A DNA stretch of 64,000 bases from Exiguobacterium alkaliphilum 12/1 (GCF_000714435.1 NZ_JJMW01000015.1:124001-188000); one strand, 5' to 3'. Positions 35,952-45,017 are shown, numbered from the stretch's first letter. Translations and numbers: made by a program. The notes: generated by a model from the sequence alone, not told the origin.

Positions 35952-36698
35952 ATGCAACGATACTTTCTGAACAGAGACGCGCTCGCGAATGACCACGTCG
36001 TACTACCGGCGGATATCGCCCATCATATCGGGACCGTGCTCCGCGGACAGCCCGGCTATCGGCTCGTCCTTCTCGACGGGGAAGGATACGAGTACGAGGC
36101 CGAGGTCGTGACACTCGAGAAGAAGTCAGGGACGGTACGTGTGATCGAGAAACGCCCGGCGACGACGGAACTGCCGATTGAGGTGACGCTCGCCTATGCG
36201 CTCCCGAAAGGTGACAAAGTCGAACTCGTCGCCCAAAAGGCGACCGAGCTCGGCGTGCACCAGTTGCTTCTCTTCGAGTCGAAACGGTCGGTCGCGAAGT
36301 GGGACGCGAAAAAAGCGCCGAAAAAAGTCGAGCGTCTTCAAAAGATTATGCAGGAGGCGGCCGAACAGTCGTATCGTGCCATCGTCCCGACGTGTTCGTA
36401 CATCAGTTCACGAGAGTTGTCACGACAGCTCGAGACGTACGATGCCGTCGTGGTCGCCTATGAGGAAGAAGCGAAGCAAGGAGAGAAAGCGGCCTTTGCG
36501 ACCGTGCTCCAGACACTTCGACCTGGGGCCAAGCTACTGCTCATCGTCGGGCCGGAAGGTGGCTTTGATGAGGGTGAAGTGATCGAGTGGACGGAACGCG
36601 GGGCACAGGCCTGTGCGTTCGGACCACGCATCTTGCGTTCTGAGACGGCGCCGCTCTACGCGCTCGCTGCCATCTCCTATGCGCTCGAATTGACGTAA
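35952..36698 (+). CDS. rsmE: 16S rRNA (uracil1498-N3)-methyltransferase
   Basis: RsmE (248 aa) methylates U1498 of 16S rRNA in the assembled 30S subunit. A PUA-like N-terminal domain (MQRYFLNRDAL to about residue 75) precedes the SPOUT knot with LAYALPKGDKVELVAQKATELG, IVGPEGGFDEGE and the terminal LGPRILRSETA-like sequence FGPRILRSETAPLYAL. GGGGTGAG, overlapping the prmA end, serves as its ribosome site. Last gene of the heat-shock operon, before a strong terminator. In Bacillus mtaB (yqeV) follows; here it is absent. Confidence 0.95.
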   Translation: MQRYFLNRDALANDHVVLPADIAHHIGTVLRGQPGYRLVLLDGEGYEYEAEVVTLEKKSGTVRVIEKRPATTELPIEVTLAYALPKGDKVELVAQKATELGVHQLLLFESKRSVAKWDAKKAPKKVERLQKIMQEAAEQSYRAIVPTCSYISSRELSRQLETYDAVVVAYEEEAKQGEKAAFATVLQTLRPGAKLLLIVGPEGGFDEGEVIEWTERGAQACAFGPRILRSETAPLYALAAISYALELT

Positions 36699-36733
36699 AA
36701 AAAGCTCTCGCCGCGTGCGGCAAGAGCTTTTTT
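36698..36733. terminator. Bidirectional terminator rsmE / subtilase
   Basis: AAAAGCTCT-GCCGC and GCGGC-AGAGCTTTT form a long stem with A and T runs on both sides between converging genes. Confidence 0.88.
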
Positions 36734-39700
36734 CATTTCTTCGTCAATGTGATTGTCTCTTTTGTGACGTTCCCCGCGAGGTCGACCGCCTCGAACGTGA
36801 ACGTGTTCTCACCAGAGACGACAGGTAGCGTGAGCGTCTCGGTCCGAGAGAACGGGCGCATCTCATATGGCGCCTTGAGCGTTTGGCTGAACTTCAAGTC
36901 TCCGTTGACGAGTAATTTCACTTCGTCAAAGTTGTCTTTCACCGTCACATCCAAGCGGACGGACTGCTGGTTTTTATTAATCGTTTTTGGAAGCTTCCCG
37001 AACGAGATCGTCGCTGGTGTCGCATCGACAAAGATCGTCCGTTGGAAGTTCGCGACGTTACCGGCCGCATCTTCAGCGACAAAACGTAACTTGTGCACGC
37101 CGTCGGCGAACGTCCGCGTCGTGTTGAAGTCATAGCGCTTCGTCGTCTCGTTCCACGTGAGTGGGACGTCCGTGCCATCGACTTGGAACGATTGAATCGC
37201 AGAGGCGTCTTGAATCGAACCGGCGATCGGGATGACCGAAGTCGCGTACGGTGCGAGCGCGAGCGGGGCCGTCAAGAAGACGCCTGGCTTGTCGGCGTCG
37301 TTCGAGTACGCCACTGCTTTCGTCGTCGCGTTACCGGCATGGTCGGTGACGCGGACGCTGATGGAGTCGCTCTCGGCGAGCGAGGCGAACGTATGCGTCG
37401 CTGTCATGTCAGCGGATGTCGAAACGGCTTTCCCGTTGACGAGGTACTCGACCGAACGGACGCCGGCGAAGTCGTCTTTCGCTTGGACCGTCAAACTGTC
37501 GCCTTGCCATTTCGCCGTGAACGTCGGGTCCGTGTAGTCGACTTTGACCGGGAAACGAAGCGTCTGTGCTTCTTTTTTCATGTAATCGATGCTCGCTTCA
37601 ATCTCGTAGAAGTACTTGCCGGCAGGTGCCGGTTTCCCGTTCAACTGGCCGTCCCACTTGTAGGCTGCCGAGTAGTAGTACGGTGTGTTGCGTCCGCCAT
37701 CAAAGTAATTCTTCCGCAACTCATCGTCTTGGCGGAGGGTACGGACGACGTTTCCGGCTTCATCGACGATGCGGTACTTCACATCTTTCGCGTTTCGGAG
37801 CAACGAGAAGACTGGTGTCGCGGCGTCTTTCACGCCGTCACCATCTGGCGAGAAGGCAATGGCATCAAAGTTTAACGACTTGTCTAACTTGGAGCCTAGG
37901 TAGTTCCCGGCTTGATCGACCATGCCGGCAGTCTCATAGAATGAGCCCGACTCATAAACCGAAGCGTCGAAAATTGGTGCCTTGCCCCAGTCCCCTTCGA
38001 AACCGACGAACGGTACGACGAGATCCGGGTTTCCTTCAGATCCGTTCGAATCAACCAAACGGATGAAGCCGTCGACGAAGTACCCATTCTCGAACACGTC
38101 TTTCGCTGCCACAAGGCCGCTTAACGTTTTCGGATTCAATACTTGTGCTTTTGAGACATCGACAGCCACTCTGATTTCGGTCTTCTGGTTCGGTTTCAAC
38201 TTCACGGAGTTGACCGCCTTCCCGTTGACGGTCACCGTCGCATTCTGGAGTGGTTGGGCTTCCATCGCGTTTTGGACGAGGCCTGGTGTGCGCTCGATGG
38301 CGAGGTCTGTCTGGAGCGATGATGAGATATCATACGAGACGGCTTCGTTCGACAAGTTCTCGACGACGAGCGTGAACGTCGCTTTGCTGCGGTTCAATTC
38401 CTTCAAGGCAACTTTTGCCTCTTTTGACGTCTTCTCATAGGCGACGGCCGGAGTCGAGACGGCAGCGTGCAACTGCATCAAGCCGGCTCCACCGCGACGT
38501 GGCGTGTACGGGATGTTTTGTTTCAACTGTTGATTGTATGGGCCGATATCGGTCACAGCTTTCGACGTGTTAATCAACAAGTTTTTCGCCATCGTGACGC
38601 GATCGACGCCGTCGAGGTCGAACTGCTCATCGACACGTTGCAAGACGAGCGCCGCGCCCCCAGCGACGTGCGGGGCCGCCATCGATGTACCGCTCATGAG
38701 GCCGTATTGGTTATCGTTGAGCGTCGAGAAGATTTGACCGCCCGGTGCCGCGATTTCTGGTTTGAAATCGAGGTTCGGTGTCACGCCCCACGATGTGAAG
38801 TTTGACAACGCGCCAGCCGCGCGGTTGGCCACGCTAATTCGATCGCCGTTGAAGCCGATGCGCATCTGTTCGCCAGCGATCAGACGGTCGCGCAAGTCGT
38901 TCCCGTCTTTGATGCTGAGCGAAGCCATCGGGATCTTCGGGTTCGCCAAGGCCATGCTCACATAGTCGCCGTGACCGACTGTACCGCGGACGATGACACC
39001 CGCCGCACCGTTCGCTTCGGCAGTTTGTTGGATGTTCGAGTAGAAGTAACTACCGTCCCGGACCGCGAGCACGATTTTTCCTTCGATGTCTTTACCGACG
39101 TAGTTTGCCGGCTGACCGTCGCCGACGTAGACGATATCGTACTCGCCTTGTGTGAAGGCTGGTCCGTCTTGCTTTTTCCAACCGATTTTATCGGTCTTGT
39201 CACCCGAGCGGACCGAGAACGCGTCGAGCTGGATTTGGTCGTTCTCAAGCGAGGCGACCGATGTCGAAGCCGAACTAACGCTCGGTGAACCGACGACGCC
39301 TGTGTCCGGGTTATTGGCGTATGGCAAATCGAATCCGTTCCCAAAGTATGCCGAGTTCCCTGCCGAGATGGACATGAACACGCCATTGTCAACAGCGCGT
39401 TGAACGGCTTGTTGTTCCGGGGAATCGGCGCTGACGAATCCAGCGGTCGACCCGAGACTCATGTTGATGACGTCCGCACCGAGCTTGATGGCATCGTCAA
39501 TCGCTTTGATATAAATGTCTCCATACGTCGAGGCGTAGTTCGGATCGTTACTGAATACTTTCAGTCCGAGGACTTGGGCCTCAGGCGCGACACCTTTCAA
39601 TCCGCCAGTCTCTTCGTTTCCGTTCGCGGCGACCGTTCCGGAGACGTGCATGCCGTGCATCGATGCACCTGGCGAATCATCACGGATGTCGTCATTCTCG

Positions 39701-40398
39701 TCATAATAGTTGTATGCATACGGGACCTTATCGTTTATGTACGCGCCGGCCATCCCGAATTCGCTCACGGCCGATGTGACCTCGGATTCAGAGAGCTCGG
39801 CTTTTGACTGATCGCTCAATTTGAAGTCGCGATGGTCCGCATCGACACCGGTATCGATGACGGCGACGACCGTCCCTTCTCCTGTATAGCCGTAGTCGCC
39901 CCATGTCTGTTGGGACTGGACCATGCCGTTGCTCGTCACCATGTCTGGCTTCACTTCCGGACGTTCGTACTCGTTGACAAGGTGGACGGCCGCGACTTCT
40001 GGCAACGCCTCGATTTTTTCGATGTCGGCTGTCGTCACGAACGTACTAAATCCGTTGAAGACGGTCGTGAACTCTTCGATTGGCTCGGTCTTGACGCCTT
40101 TTTTCGCAATCGCGTCTTTCGCTTTCTTTTGCTCGGCCTTCACGAGACCGTGTGCCCGATCTTTCTCGGCTTTTGAAAGCGCATTAAACTTTTTACCTTT
40201 TTGTTTCGCTTGTTCAATGGCCGGGGCGCCGACGAGTTCGACGACGACACGAAGTTTTTCTTGTTTGTCACTGACGGCGACGTTCGCCGTGACCGACGGT
40301 TTGGCAAGGACTGGTTCGGCACCGAGACCGAGAAGGCCAGGCGTCAATGCGAGGCAAGTGGCGAGGGATACGTTAACGTAAAATTTAGGTTGTGGCAA
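36733..40398 (-). CDS. Large secreted subtilisin-like protease (lactocepin/C5a peptidase type)
   Basis: A 1221-residue S8 serine protease. The signal peptide ends near AEPVLA-K (about residue 32). An inhibitor-I9-like propeptide (about 45-145) precedes the catalytic domain with D182 (VIDTGVD), H248 (MHGMHVSGT), oxyanion N348 (SAGNS) and S572 (SGTSMAAPHVAG). A PA domain (about 395-525) is inserted between N348 and S572. The remaining about 600 residues hold Fn3-like and bacterial Ig-like repeats (VDYTDPTF...KDDFAGVRSVEYLVNGK; DQAGN/DAAGN motifs). There is no LPxTG sorting signal or S-layer repeat, so it is probably released or held non-covalently. TTG at 40398 follows GGAGG. It replaces the Bacillus mtaB position. 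Confidence 0.93.
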   Translation of the reverse strand: MPQPKFYVNVSLATCLALTPGLLGLGAEPVLAKPSVTANVAVSDKQEKLRVVVELVGAPAIEQAKQKGKKFNALSKAEKDRAHGLVKAEQKKAKDAIAKKGVKTEPIEEFTTVFNGFSTFVTTADIEKIEALPEVAAVHLVNEYERPEVKPDMVTSNGMVQSQQTWGDYGYTGEGTVVAVIDTGVDADHRDFKLSDQSKAELSESEVTSAVSEFGMAGAYINDKVPYAYNYYDENDDIRDDSPGASMHGMHVSGTVAANGNEETGGLKGVAPEAQVLGLKVFSNDPNYASTYGDIYIKAIDDAIKLGADVINMSLGSTAGFVSADSPEQQAVQRAVDNGVFMSISAGNSAYFGNGFDLPYANNPDTGVVGSPSVSSASTSVASLENDQIQLDAFSVRSGDKTDKIGWKKQDGPAFTQGEYDIVYVGDGQPANYVGKDIEGKIVLAVRDGSYFYSNIQQTAEANGAAGVIVRGTVGHGDYVSMALANPKIPMASLSIKDGNDLRDRLIAGEQMRIGFNGDRISVANRAAGALSNFTSWGVTPNLDFKPEIAAPGGQIFSTLNDNQYGLMSGTSMAAPHVAGGAALVLQRVDEQFDLDGVDRVTMAKNLLINTSKAVTDIGPYNQQLKQNIPYTPRRGGAGLMQLHAAVSTPAVAYEKTSKEAKVALKELNRSKATFTLVVENLSNEAVSYDISSSLQTDLAIERTPGLVQNAMEAQPLQNATVTVNGKAVNSVKLKPNQKTEIRVAVDVSKAQVLNPKTLSGLVAAKDVFENGYFVDGFIRLVDSNGSEGNPDLVVPFVGFEGDWGKAPIFDASVYESGSFYETAGMVDQAGNYLGSKLDKSLNFDAIAFSPDGDGVKDAATPVFSLLRNAKDVKYRIVDEAGNVVRTLRQDDELRKNYFDGGRNTPYYYSAAYKWDGQLNGKPAPAGKYFYEIEASIDYMKKEAQTLRFPVKVDYTDPTFTAKWQGDSLTVQAKDDFAGVRSVEYLVNGKAVSTSADMTATHTFASLAESDSISVRVTDHAGNATTKAVAYSNDADKPGVFLTAPLALAPYATSVIPIAGSIQDASAIQSFQVDGTDVPLTWNETTKRYDFNTTRTFADGVHKLRFVAEDAAGNVANFQRTIFVDATPATISFGKLPKTINKNQQSVRLDVTVKDNFDEVKLLVNGDLKFSQTLKAPYEMRPFSRTETLTLPVVSGENTFTFEAVDLAGNVTKETITLTKK

Positions 40399-40725
40399 AA
40401 TAAATCCTCCATTCGTTTTCTAAAGATTTAATCCATTTGTGGAAAATCATAGCGGAATAACGATTTAATTTCCTTTTATTTTTTAAAAATCAGGGTAATG
40501 AATTTGAACAAATTAAAAAATTCTGACAATTACTTTTGTCCTAACGACTCATAATTGGATGGGTCTTTTTTCGTTTTGAGACATCGATTTATAAATAATG
40601 CGGCTGATTGAGACGAGAGCGATACAATTCACTTGAGATTTTTCAAAAAAGTTGATAAAGTCTGGGTATAGAATTCATATAAAACATATCAACATAGTCG
40701 GAATAAAGAAGAATGAGGTGGACCA
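40399..40725. other. AT-rich divergent intergenic region
   Basis: A 327-base spacer between the divergent subtilase and methyltransferase genes, far more AT-rich than the coding sequence around it. It must hold both promoters. I see a moderate plus-strand promoter (40652-40680) and no convincing minus-strand one. No S-box, T-box, small ORF with a ribosome site, or terminator is evident. Confidence 0.6.
40652..40680 (+). promoter_or_regulatory. Possible promoter of the methyltransferase-luxS-mccAB operon
   Basis: TTGATA at 40652-40657, 17 bases, TCATAT at 40675-40680. The AT-rich GGAATAAAG sequence downstream could form part of a repressor site, but I cannot assign it. Confidence 0.4.
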
Positions 40726-41370
40726 ATGGGACTTCAGTTTATGGATATTTTTAAAGAGTGGGCGTCACAATACGATGAGACGGTGAACGGGCACGACGAA
40801 CAATACAAAGAAGTGTTCACCGGGTATGACACGATGCTTGACGAGGTCGTTGAGCAGTTAGACGGACGCGTGATGGAGTTTGGTGTCGGGACGGGAAACT
40901 TGAGTGCCCGTATTCTTAAACAGCACGAGTTGATTGCGATCGAGCCTTCTGATGAGATGCGTGAGGTAGCGATTCAAAAGCTCGGGATTGAAGTAAAGAC
41001 GGGTGACTTCTTGAACTATCCGGCCGAGCAACGCGTCGATTCGATTGTATCGTCTTACGCGTTTCACCATTTGACAGACGTCGAGAAACGTCAAGCGATC
41101 GAGAGCTATGTCGAGCATCTTGATTCACCAAGGTTCGTCTTGCTCGATACGATGTTTGAGTCAGCTGAAGCACGGGCACAGATTATTAATTGGGCAACGG
41201 AACATGGTTACGCTGACTTGGTCGAAGATTTGAACCGCGAGTATTATCCATACACAGACACGATCCGGTCGATTTTAGAAGACAACGGATACGCTGTGCA
41301 GATGGAACAAAAAAACAAATTTGTATGGCTCGTCGTGGCCACGAAACAAACAGGAGGAACACAATCATGA
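40726..41370 (+). CDS. yrrT: SAM-dependent methyltransferase (YrrT-like)
   Basis: A 214-residue class I methyltransferase. The SAM-binding motif is VMEFGVGTGNLSARIL with the acidic residue in IAIEPS, followed by FLNYPAEQRVDSIVSSYAFHHL (motif IV region). It corresponds to YrrT, the first gene of the homocysteine-to-cysteine operon in Bacillus; its substrate is unknown. Its stop codon overlaps the luxS start (ATGA), implying coupling. In Bacillus the next gene is mtnN; here luxS occupies that place. It could supply S-adenosylhomocysteine to the pathway, which is inference. GAGGTGG precedes the ATG. Confidence 0.85.
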   Translation: MGLQFMDIFKEWASQYDETVNGHDEQYKEVFTGYDTMLDEVVEQLDGRVMEFGVGTGNLSARILKQHELIAIEPSDEMREVAIQKLGIEVKTGDFLNYPAEQRVDSIVSSYAFHHLTDVEKRQAIESYVEHLDSPRFVLLDTMFESAEARAQIINWATEHGYADLVEDLNREYYPYTDTIRSILEDNGYAVQMEQKNKFVWLVVATKQTGGTQS

Positions 41371-41834
41371 AAAGTTATAAAGTCGAAAGCTTTAATTTAG
41401 ATCATACAAAAGTACAAGCGCCTTACGTCCGTCTAGCCGGAGTGAAGAAAGGCACGGCCGATACGATTTATAAATATGATATCCGTTTCATTCAACCGAA
41501 CGAGGGGCTCATGCCGATGCGGGCCGTGCACTCGCTCGAGCATTTGATTGCTGAAAACAGCCGTAGCCATTCGAACCAAATTATCGATGTATCGCCAATG
41601 GGTTGCCAGACAGGCTTCTACTGGACGATGCTCAACGACGGCGATTACGAAGCGATGCTCGACCTCGTCGAAGCGACACTGCGCGACGCGGCGAATGCGA
41701 CCGAATTACCGGCGCAAAACCCGATTCAATGCGGAAGCGCGAACCATCATGATTTCGAGGGCGCCAAAAAACTTGCGGCTGATATGCTCGCGAAGCGTGA
41801 CGAGTGGCACATCATCTTCAAGGACGAGGCGTAA
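41367..41834 (+). CDS. luxS: S-ribosylhomocysteine lyase LuxS
   Basis: LuxS (155 aa) cleaves S-ribosylhomocysteine to homocysteine and DPD, the autoinducer-2 precursor. The metal site HxxEH is H55-E58-H59 in RAVHSLEHL; the third ligand is C122 in NPIQCGSANHHDF, and the catalytic cysteine is C80 in SPMGCQTGF. All key residues are present. AGGAGG precedes ATG 41367, which overlaps the upstream stop codon. It is followed immediately by mccA, so the homocysteine it makes can pass straight to cystathionine formation. mtnN/pfs, which makes its substrate, is not in the window. Confidence 0.97.
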   Translation: MKSYKVESFNLDHTKVQAPYVRLAGVKKGTADTIYKYDIRFIQPNEGLMPMRAVHSLEHLIAENSRSHSNQIIDVSPMGCQTGFYWTMLNDGDYEAMLDLVEATLRDAANATELPAQNPIQCGSANHHDFEGAKKLAADMLAKRDEWHIIFKDEA

Positions 41835-42773
41835 ATGATTGTCCGGGATGTGTATGAGCTTATCGGACATACCCCGCTCATCGAGTTGACGACGTTACCT
41901 GTCCCGGAAGGCGTCAAAGTGTACGGGAAGATGGAGATGCGAAACCCGGGCGGGAGCGTTAAAGATAGGCTCGGCCTGCAATTGATTGAGCGTGCCATCG
42001 AGCGCGGACAACTCAAACGCGGCGGGACTGTCGTCGAACCGACCGCCGGGAATACCGGAATCGGACTCGCGCTCGCCTGTCAAAAGTTCGGGATTAATCT
42101 GATGACGGTCACTCCTGAGAAGTTCAGTCAAGAAAAACAGGCGCTCATGCGTCTGCTCGGGGCGACGGTCGTCAACACGCCGACATCACTCGGGATGAAA
42201 GGGGCGATTGAACGGGCGAAAGAGCTGGCGGTCGAACACGACGCGTATTTGCCAGAGCAATTCTCGAACCCGGACAATCCGGACGCCTATGTCGAGACGC
42301 TCGCTTTGGAATTACTGAACGACATGCCGCAAATTGACGTTTTCATCGCGGGTGCGGGTTCTGGGGGCACGTTCACGGGTGTCGCGAAAACGCTCAGACC
42401 GCACGGGACGAAAACGATCGTCGTCGAGCCGGAAGGGTCGATCTTGAACGGTGGGGCTCCTGGCCCGCACAAGACCGAAGGAATCGGTGTCGAATCGTGG
42501 CCTGTCTTTCTAGACGAGGCTTACGTCGATGGCATCTATACGATTACAGATGAAGACGCATTCTACTACGTGGCCCACATGGCCAAGCGCGAAGGGCTTC
42601 TTATCGGAAGTTCGTCCGGGGCGGCCATCGCGGCTTGTGTCCAGGAAGCCAACCAGATGACAGAAGGCGTGATTGTCACGATTTTGCCGGACAGTGTGGA
42701 ACGATATTTAAGTCAAGGGATAGTCGAGGAGGCAGAACATGCGTACAAAAACAGCGCTCATTCACGGCGGTAA
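41835..42773 (+). CDS. mccA: O-acetylserine-dependent cystathionine beta-synthase
   Basis: A 312-residue PLP enzyme of the cysteine synthase/cystathionine beta-synthase family. IGHTPLIEL is the N-terminal signature, the PLP lysine is in NPGGSVKDR, and the phosphate loop GSGGTFTG and PTAGNTGIGLALA are present. It lacks the CBS pair and heme domain of the eukaryotic enzyme. Placement between luxS and mccB favours the MccA role (homocysteine plus O-acetylserine or phosphoserine to cystathionine) over plain cysteine synthase. The end overlaps mccB by 35 bases. It starts directly after the luxS stop. Confidence 0.9.
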   Translation: MIVRDVYELIGHTPLIELTTLPVPEGVKVYGKMEMRNPGGSVKDRLGLQLIERAIERGQLKRGGTVVEPTAGNTGIGLALACQKFGINLMTVTPEKFSQEKQALMRLLGATVVNTPTSLGMKGAIERAKELAVEHDAYLPEQFSNPDNPDAYVETLALELLNDMPQIDVFIAGAGSGGTFTGVAKTLRPHGTKTIVVEPEGSILNGGAPGPHKTEGIGVESWPVFLDEAYVDGIYTITDEDAFYYVAHMAKREGLLIGSSSGAAIAACVQEANQMTEGVIVTILPDSVERYLSQGIVEEAEHAYKNSAHSRR

Positions 42774-43896
42774 AACGACGGACCCGTTAACAGGGGCCGT
42801 CACACCGGCGATTTATCAAACGAGCACATATAAACAAGACGGGATCGGAAATCTGCGGGAGGGATATGAGTACTCGCGTACGGCCAACCCGACGCGCACG
42901 GCGCTCGAGACGTTGATTGCTGACATCGAAAAGGGCGCGCGCGGATTCGCGTTCGCATCCGGGATGGCGGCCGTGTCGACGATTATAATGCTTTTAAAAT
43001 CTGGGGACCACGTCATCGTCGGTTCTGACGTATATGGAGGAACGTACCGTGTATTCAATCGAGTATTTCAATCACTTGGCCTGGAGGCATCTTTTGTCGA
43101 TACAGCCGATGAAACGGCAGTCCGCGCCGCGCTTCAGCCGAACACAAAAATGATTTACGTCGAGACGCCAACGAACCCGCTTTTGAACGTCACCGATTTG
43201 AAGCAAATGCGTCAAATCGCAGATGAGGCCGGAACGTTGTTCGTCGTCGACAATACGTTCATGACGCCGTACTTCCAAAACCCGATCGAGTTCGGAGCCG
43301 ACTACGTGCTCCATAGCGCGACGAAGTATTTAGGCGGCCATAGTGACGTCGTCGCCGGTCTCGTCGTCTCCCGGACAGAAGAGCTCGGTGAGGACTTGGC
43401 TTTCCTACAAAATTCGGTCGGAGCCGTCCTTGGACCGCAGGACAGCTTCCTCGTCGTCCGTGGCATTAAGACGCTCGCCGTCCGCATGGAGGAAATCGAA
43501 TCGAACGCGCTCGCGCTCGTCGACTTCTTGTCGAAACATGAAGCGGTTGGACGCGTCTTGCACCCGAGTATCGCAAGTGATGAGGCGAAGCAGGTGCATA
43601 CGTCACAATCCCGTGGATTCGGCGGTATGATTGCGTTTGATGTCGGATCGGCCGAAGCGGCAGAACTCATCGTCGCTAAGACGCACTACTTTACACTCGC
43701 GGAAAGTCTCGGAGCGGTCGAGAGTTTGATTAGTGTCCCGGCTCGGATGACGCACGCGTCAATCCCAGCCGAGCGGCGTCTAGAGCTCGGCATCACGGAC
43801 GGCCTCGTGCGCATCTCGGTCGGCCTCGAGGACGTGGCCGATTTGATTGAAGATTTAGAACAAGCGCTCGCATCCGTTGCGACGATTTCGAATTAA
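42739..43896 (+). CDS. mccB: Cystathionine gamma-lyase / homocysteine gamma-lyase
   Basis: A 385-residue PLP enzyme of the Cys/Met metabolism family that cleaves cystathionine to cysteine, ammonia and 2-oxobutyrate. FASGMAAVSTIIMLL, DNTFMTPYFQNP and the PLP lysine motif SATKYLGGHSDVVAG are clear, as is the C-terminal LVRISVGLEDVADLIEDLEQAL. Family members overlap in activity (MetB, MetC, MccB); the pairing with mccA supports MccB. GAGGAGG lies inside the end of mccA before ATG 42739. Last gene of yrrT-luxS-mccA-mccB. Confidence 0.93.
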   Translation: MRTKTALIHGGKTTDPLTGAVTPAIYQTSTYKQDGIGNLREGYEYSRTANPTRTALETLIADIEKGARGFAFASGMAAVSTIIMLLKSGDHVIVGSDVYGGTYRVFNRVFQSLGLEASFVDTADETAVRAALQPNTKMIYVETPTNPLLNVTDLKQMRQIADEAGTLFVVDNTFMTPYFQNPIEFGADYVLHSATKYLGGHSDVVAGLVVSRTEELGEDLAFLQNSVGAVLGPQDSFLVVRGIKTLAVRMEEIESNALALVDFLSKHEAVGRVLHPSIASDEAKQVHTSQSRGFGGMIAFDVGSAEAAELIVAKTHYFTLAESLGAVESLISVPARMTHASIPAERRLELGITDGLVRISVGLEDVADLIEDLEQALASVATISN

Positions 43897-43904
43897 AGGA
43901 ACAG

Positions 43905-44041
43905 CAAAAAGAGGCGGTGCTTTCGGCGAGGGCACTGAAAAACTTCAAATGCTTTTGAACAGAGGAGCGTCGTCCCGGATGGGATGACGCTCCTCTGCTT
44001 TCATTGCCATTCGAGCCCCCCTGTCCGGCACGCCTCTTTTT
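43905..44041 (+). other. Nested structured element after mccB
   Basis: Outer arms AAAAAGAGGCG-TGC (from 43906) and GCACGCCTCTTTTT (to 44041) can pair across about 110 bases. Inside lie a small TTCAAA/TTTTGAA hairpin (43944-43958) and a 16-bp hairpin with a GGAT loop (43961-43996). The outer right arm ends in a T tract, so the whole can act as the mccB terminator, but the inner structure is larger than a terminator needs. It may be a small RNA or an insertion into a terminator. Confidence 0.6.
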
Positions 44042-44066
44042 GTCATCAATATATGAAAGAAATGTG

Positions 44067-44095
44067 TTGAATGTCGCTAACGCATCGACTACACT
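44067..44095 (+). promoter_or_regulatory. rarD promoter
   Basis: TTGAAT at 44067-44072, 17 bases, TACACT at 44090-44095. Confidence 0.6.
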
Positions 44096-44125
44096 GACGT
44101 TAATTGTAGAAGAGGGCAGGTGAAT

Positions 44126-45007
44126 ATGTTGAATAAAGGAGTCGTGACCACGGTCGGCGCTTACGTCATGTGGGGAGTCCTCCCGATCTATTGGAAGTTT
44201 CTACAGGAAATTCCGAGCAGTCAAATTCTTGCTCATCGCATCGTGTGGTCGTTTTTATTCATCTTGCTCGTCTTGAAGTGGACGAAACAGTGGACAGAGT
44301 TCAACTATGCGCTCCGCCATCGGGCGACGCGAAACGCCTTCATGTTAAACGGATTTATCGTCAGTGCGAACTGGTTTGTCTACATATGGGCCGTCAATAA
44401 CGGTTATATCATCGAGGCCTCGCTCGGGTATTACATCAATCCGCTCGTGAGTATGGTGTTAGGGGTGCTCGTTTTTCGGGAATCATTAAACCGGGTCCAG
44501 TGGCTCGCCGTCGGGGTGGCCACGGTCGGTGTGCTCGTCTTGACGTTCGGATATGGCTCATTCCCTTGGATTGCCTTTATACTGGCCAGCACGTTCGGGT
44601 TTTATGGGATGGTGAAGAAACGACGCCCGCTCGCCTCGACGGTCAGCCTCGGTATCGAGACGCTCGCTGTCGTGCCGGTCGCAGTCCTGTTCCTCGCCTT
44701 CGAGACGTCGCGTGAGACGCTCACCTTGACGGCGTCCCCGATCATTTGGGTCGCTCTGCTCGGCACGGGCGTGATGACGGCGTTACCGCTGTTGTTGTTC
44801 GGCTACGGGGCGCAACATATCCCGTTCACGCTCGTCGGATTTTTGCAGTTCATCGCACCGACATTGAGCCTTGCGATTGGTGTCTTGTTATATCATGAGC
44901 CGTTCACGGCATACCATGTGTTCGCCTTCACGTGCATTTGGCTCGCCATCTTTTTCTTCAGCTGGAACAGTTGGGTCCAAACGAGAAAACGACGTCAACT
45001 CGTCTAA
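44126..45007 (+). CDS. rarD: EamA-family transporter RarD
   Basis: A 293-residue integral membrane protein with ten predicted helices, the drug/metabolite transporter fold. KGVVTTVGAYVMWGVLPIYWK and LAHRIVWSFLF are RarD signatures, as is NWFVYIWAVNNGYIIEASLGYYINPL. The natural substrate is unknown; the chloramphenicol-sensitivity annotation of the family is not evidence here. ATG at 44126 is preferred (GCAGG five bases upstream); GTG at 44120 and TTG at 44129 are alternatives. A single gene with its own promoter. Confidence 0.9.
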   Translation: MLNKGVVTTVGAYVMWGVLPIYWKFLQEIPSSQILAHRIVWSFLFILLVLKWTKQWTEFNYALRHRATRNAFMLNGFIVSANWFVYIWAVNNGYIIEASLGYYINPLVSMVLGVLVFRESLNRVQWLAVGVATVGVLVLTFGYGSFPWIAFILASTFGFYGMVKKRRPLASTVSLGIETLAVVPVAVLFLAFETSRETLTLTASPIIWVALLGTGVMTALPLLLFGYGAQHIPFTLVGFLQFIAPTLSLAIGVLLYHEPFTAYHVFAFTCIWLAIFFFSWNSWVQTRKRRQLV

Positions 45008-45017
45008 ATGAAAGCTG

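Noticed and set aside
37093-37875. 260-residue plus-strand frame opposite the subtilase gene
   Set aside because: It is an Arg/Val-rich shadow of the protease repeats with no ribosome site or known domain.
40399-40725. Possible S-box (SAM) riboswitch before the methyltransferase-luxS-mccAB operon
   Set aside because: No S-box core motifs and no terminator hairpin are present in the leader.
44055-44072. Tiny open frame ATGAAAGAAATGTGTTGA near the rarD promoter as a leader peptide
   Set aside because: It has no ribosome site and overlaps the predicted -35 element, so it is upstream of the transcript.
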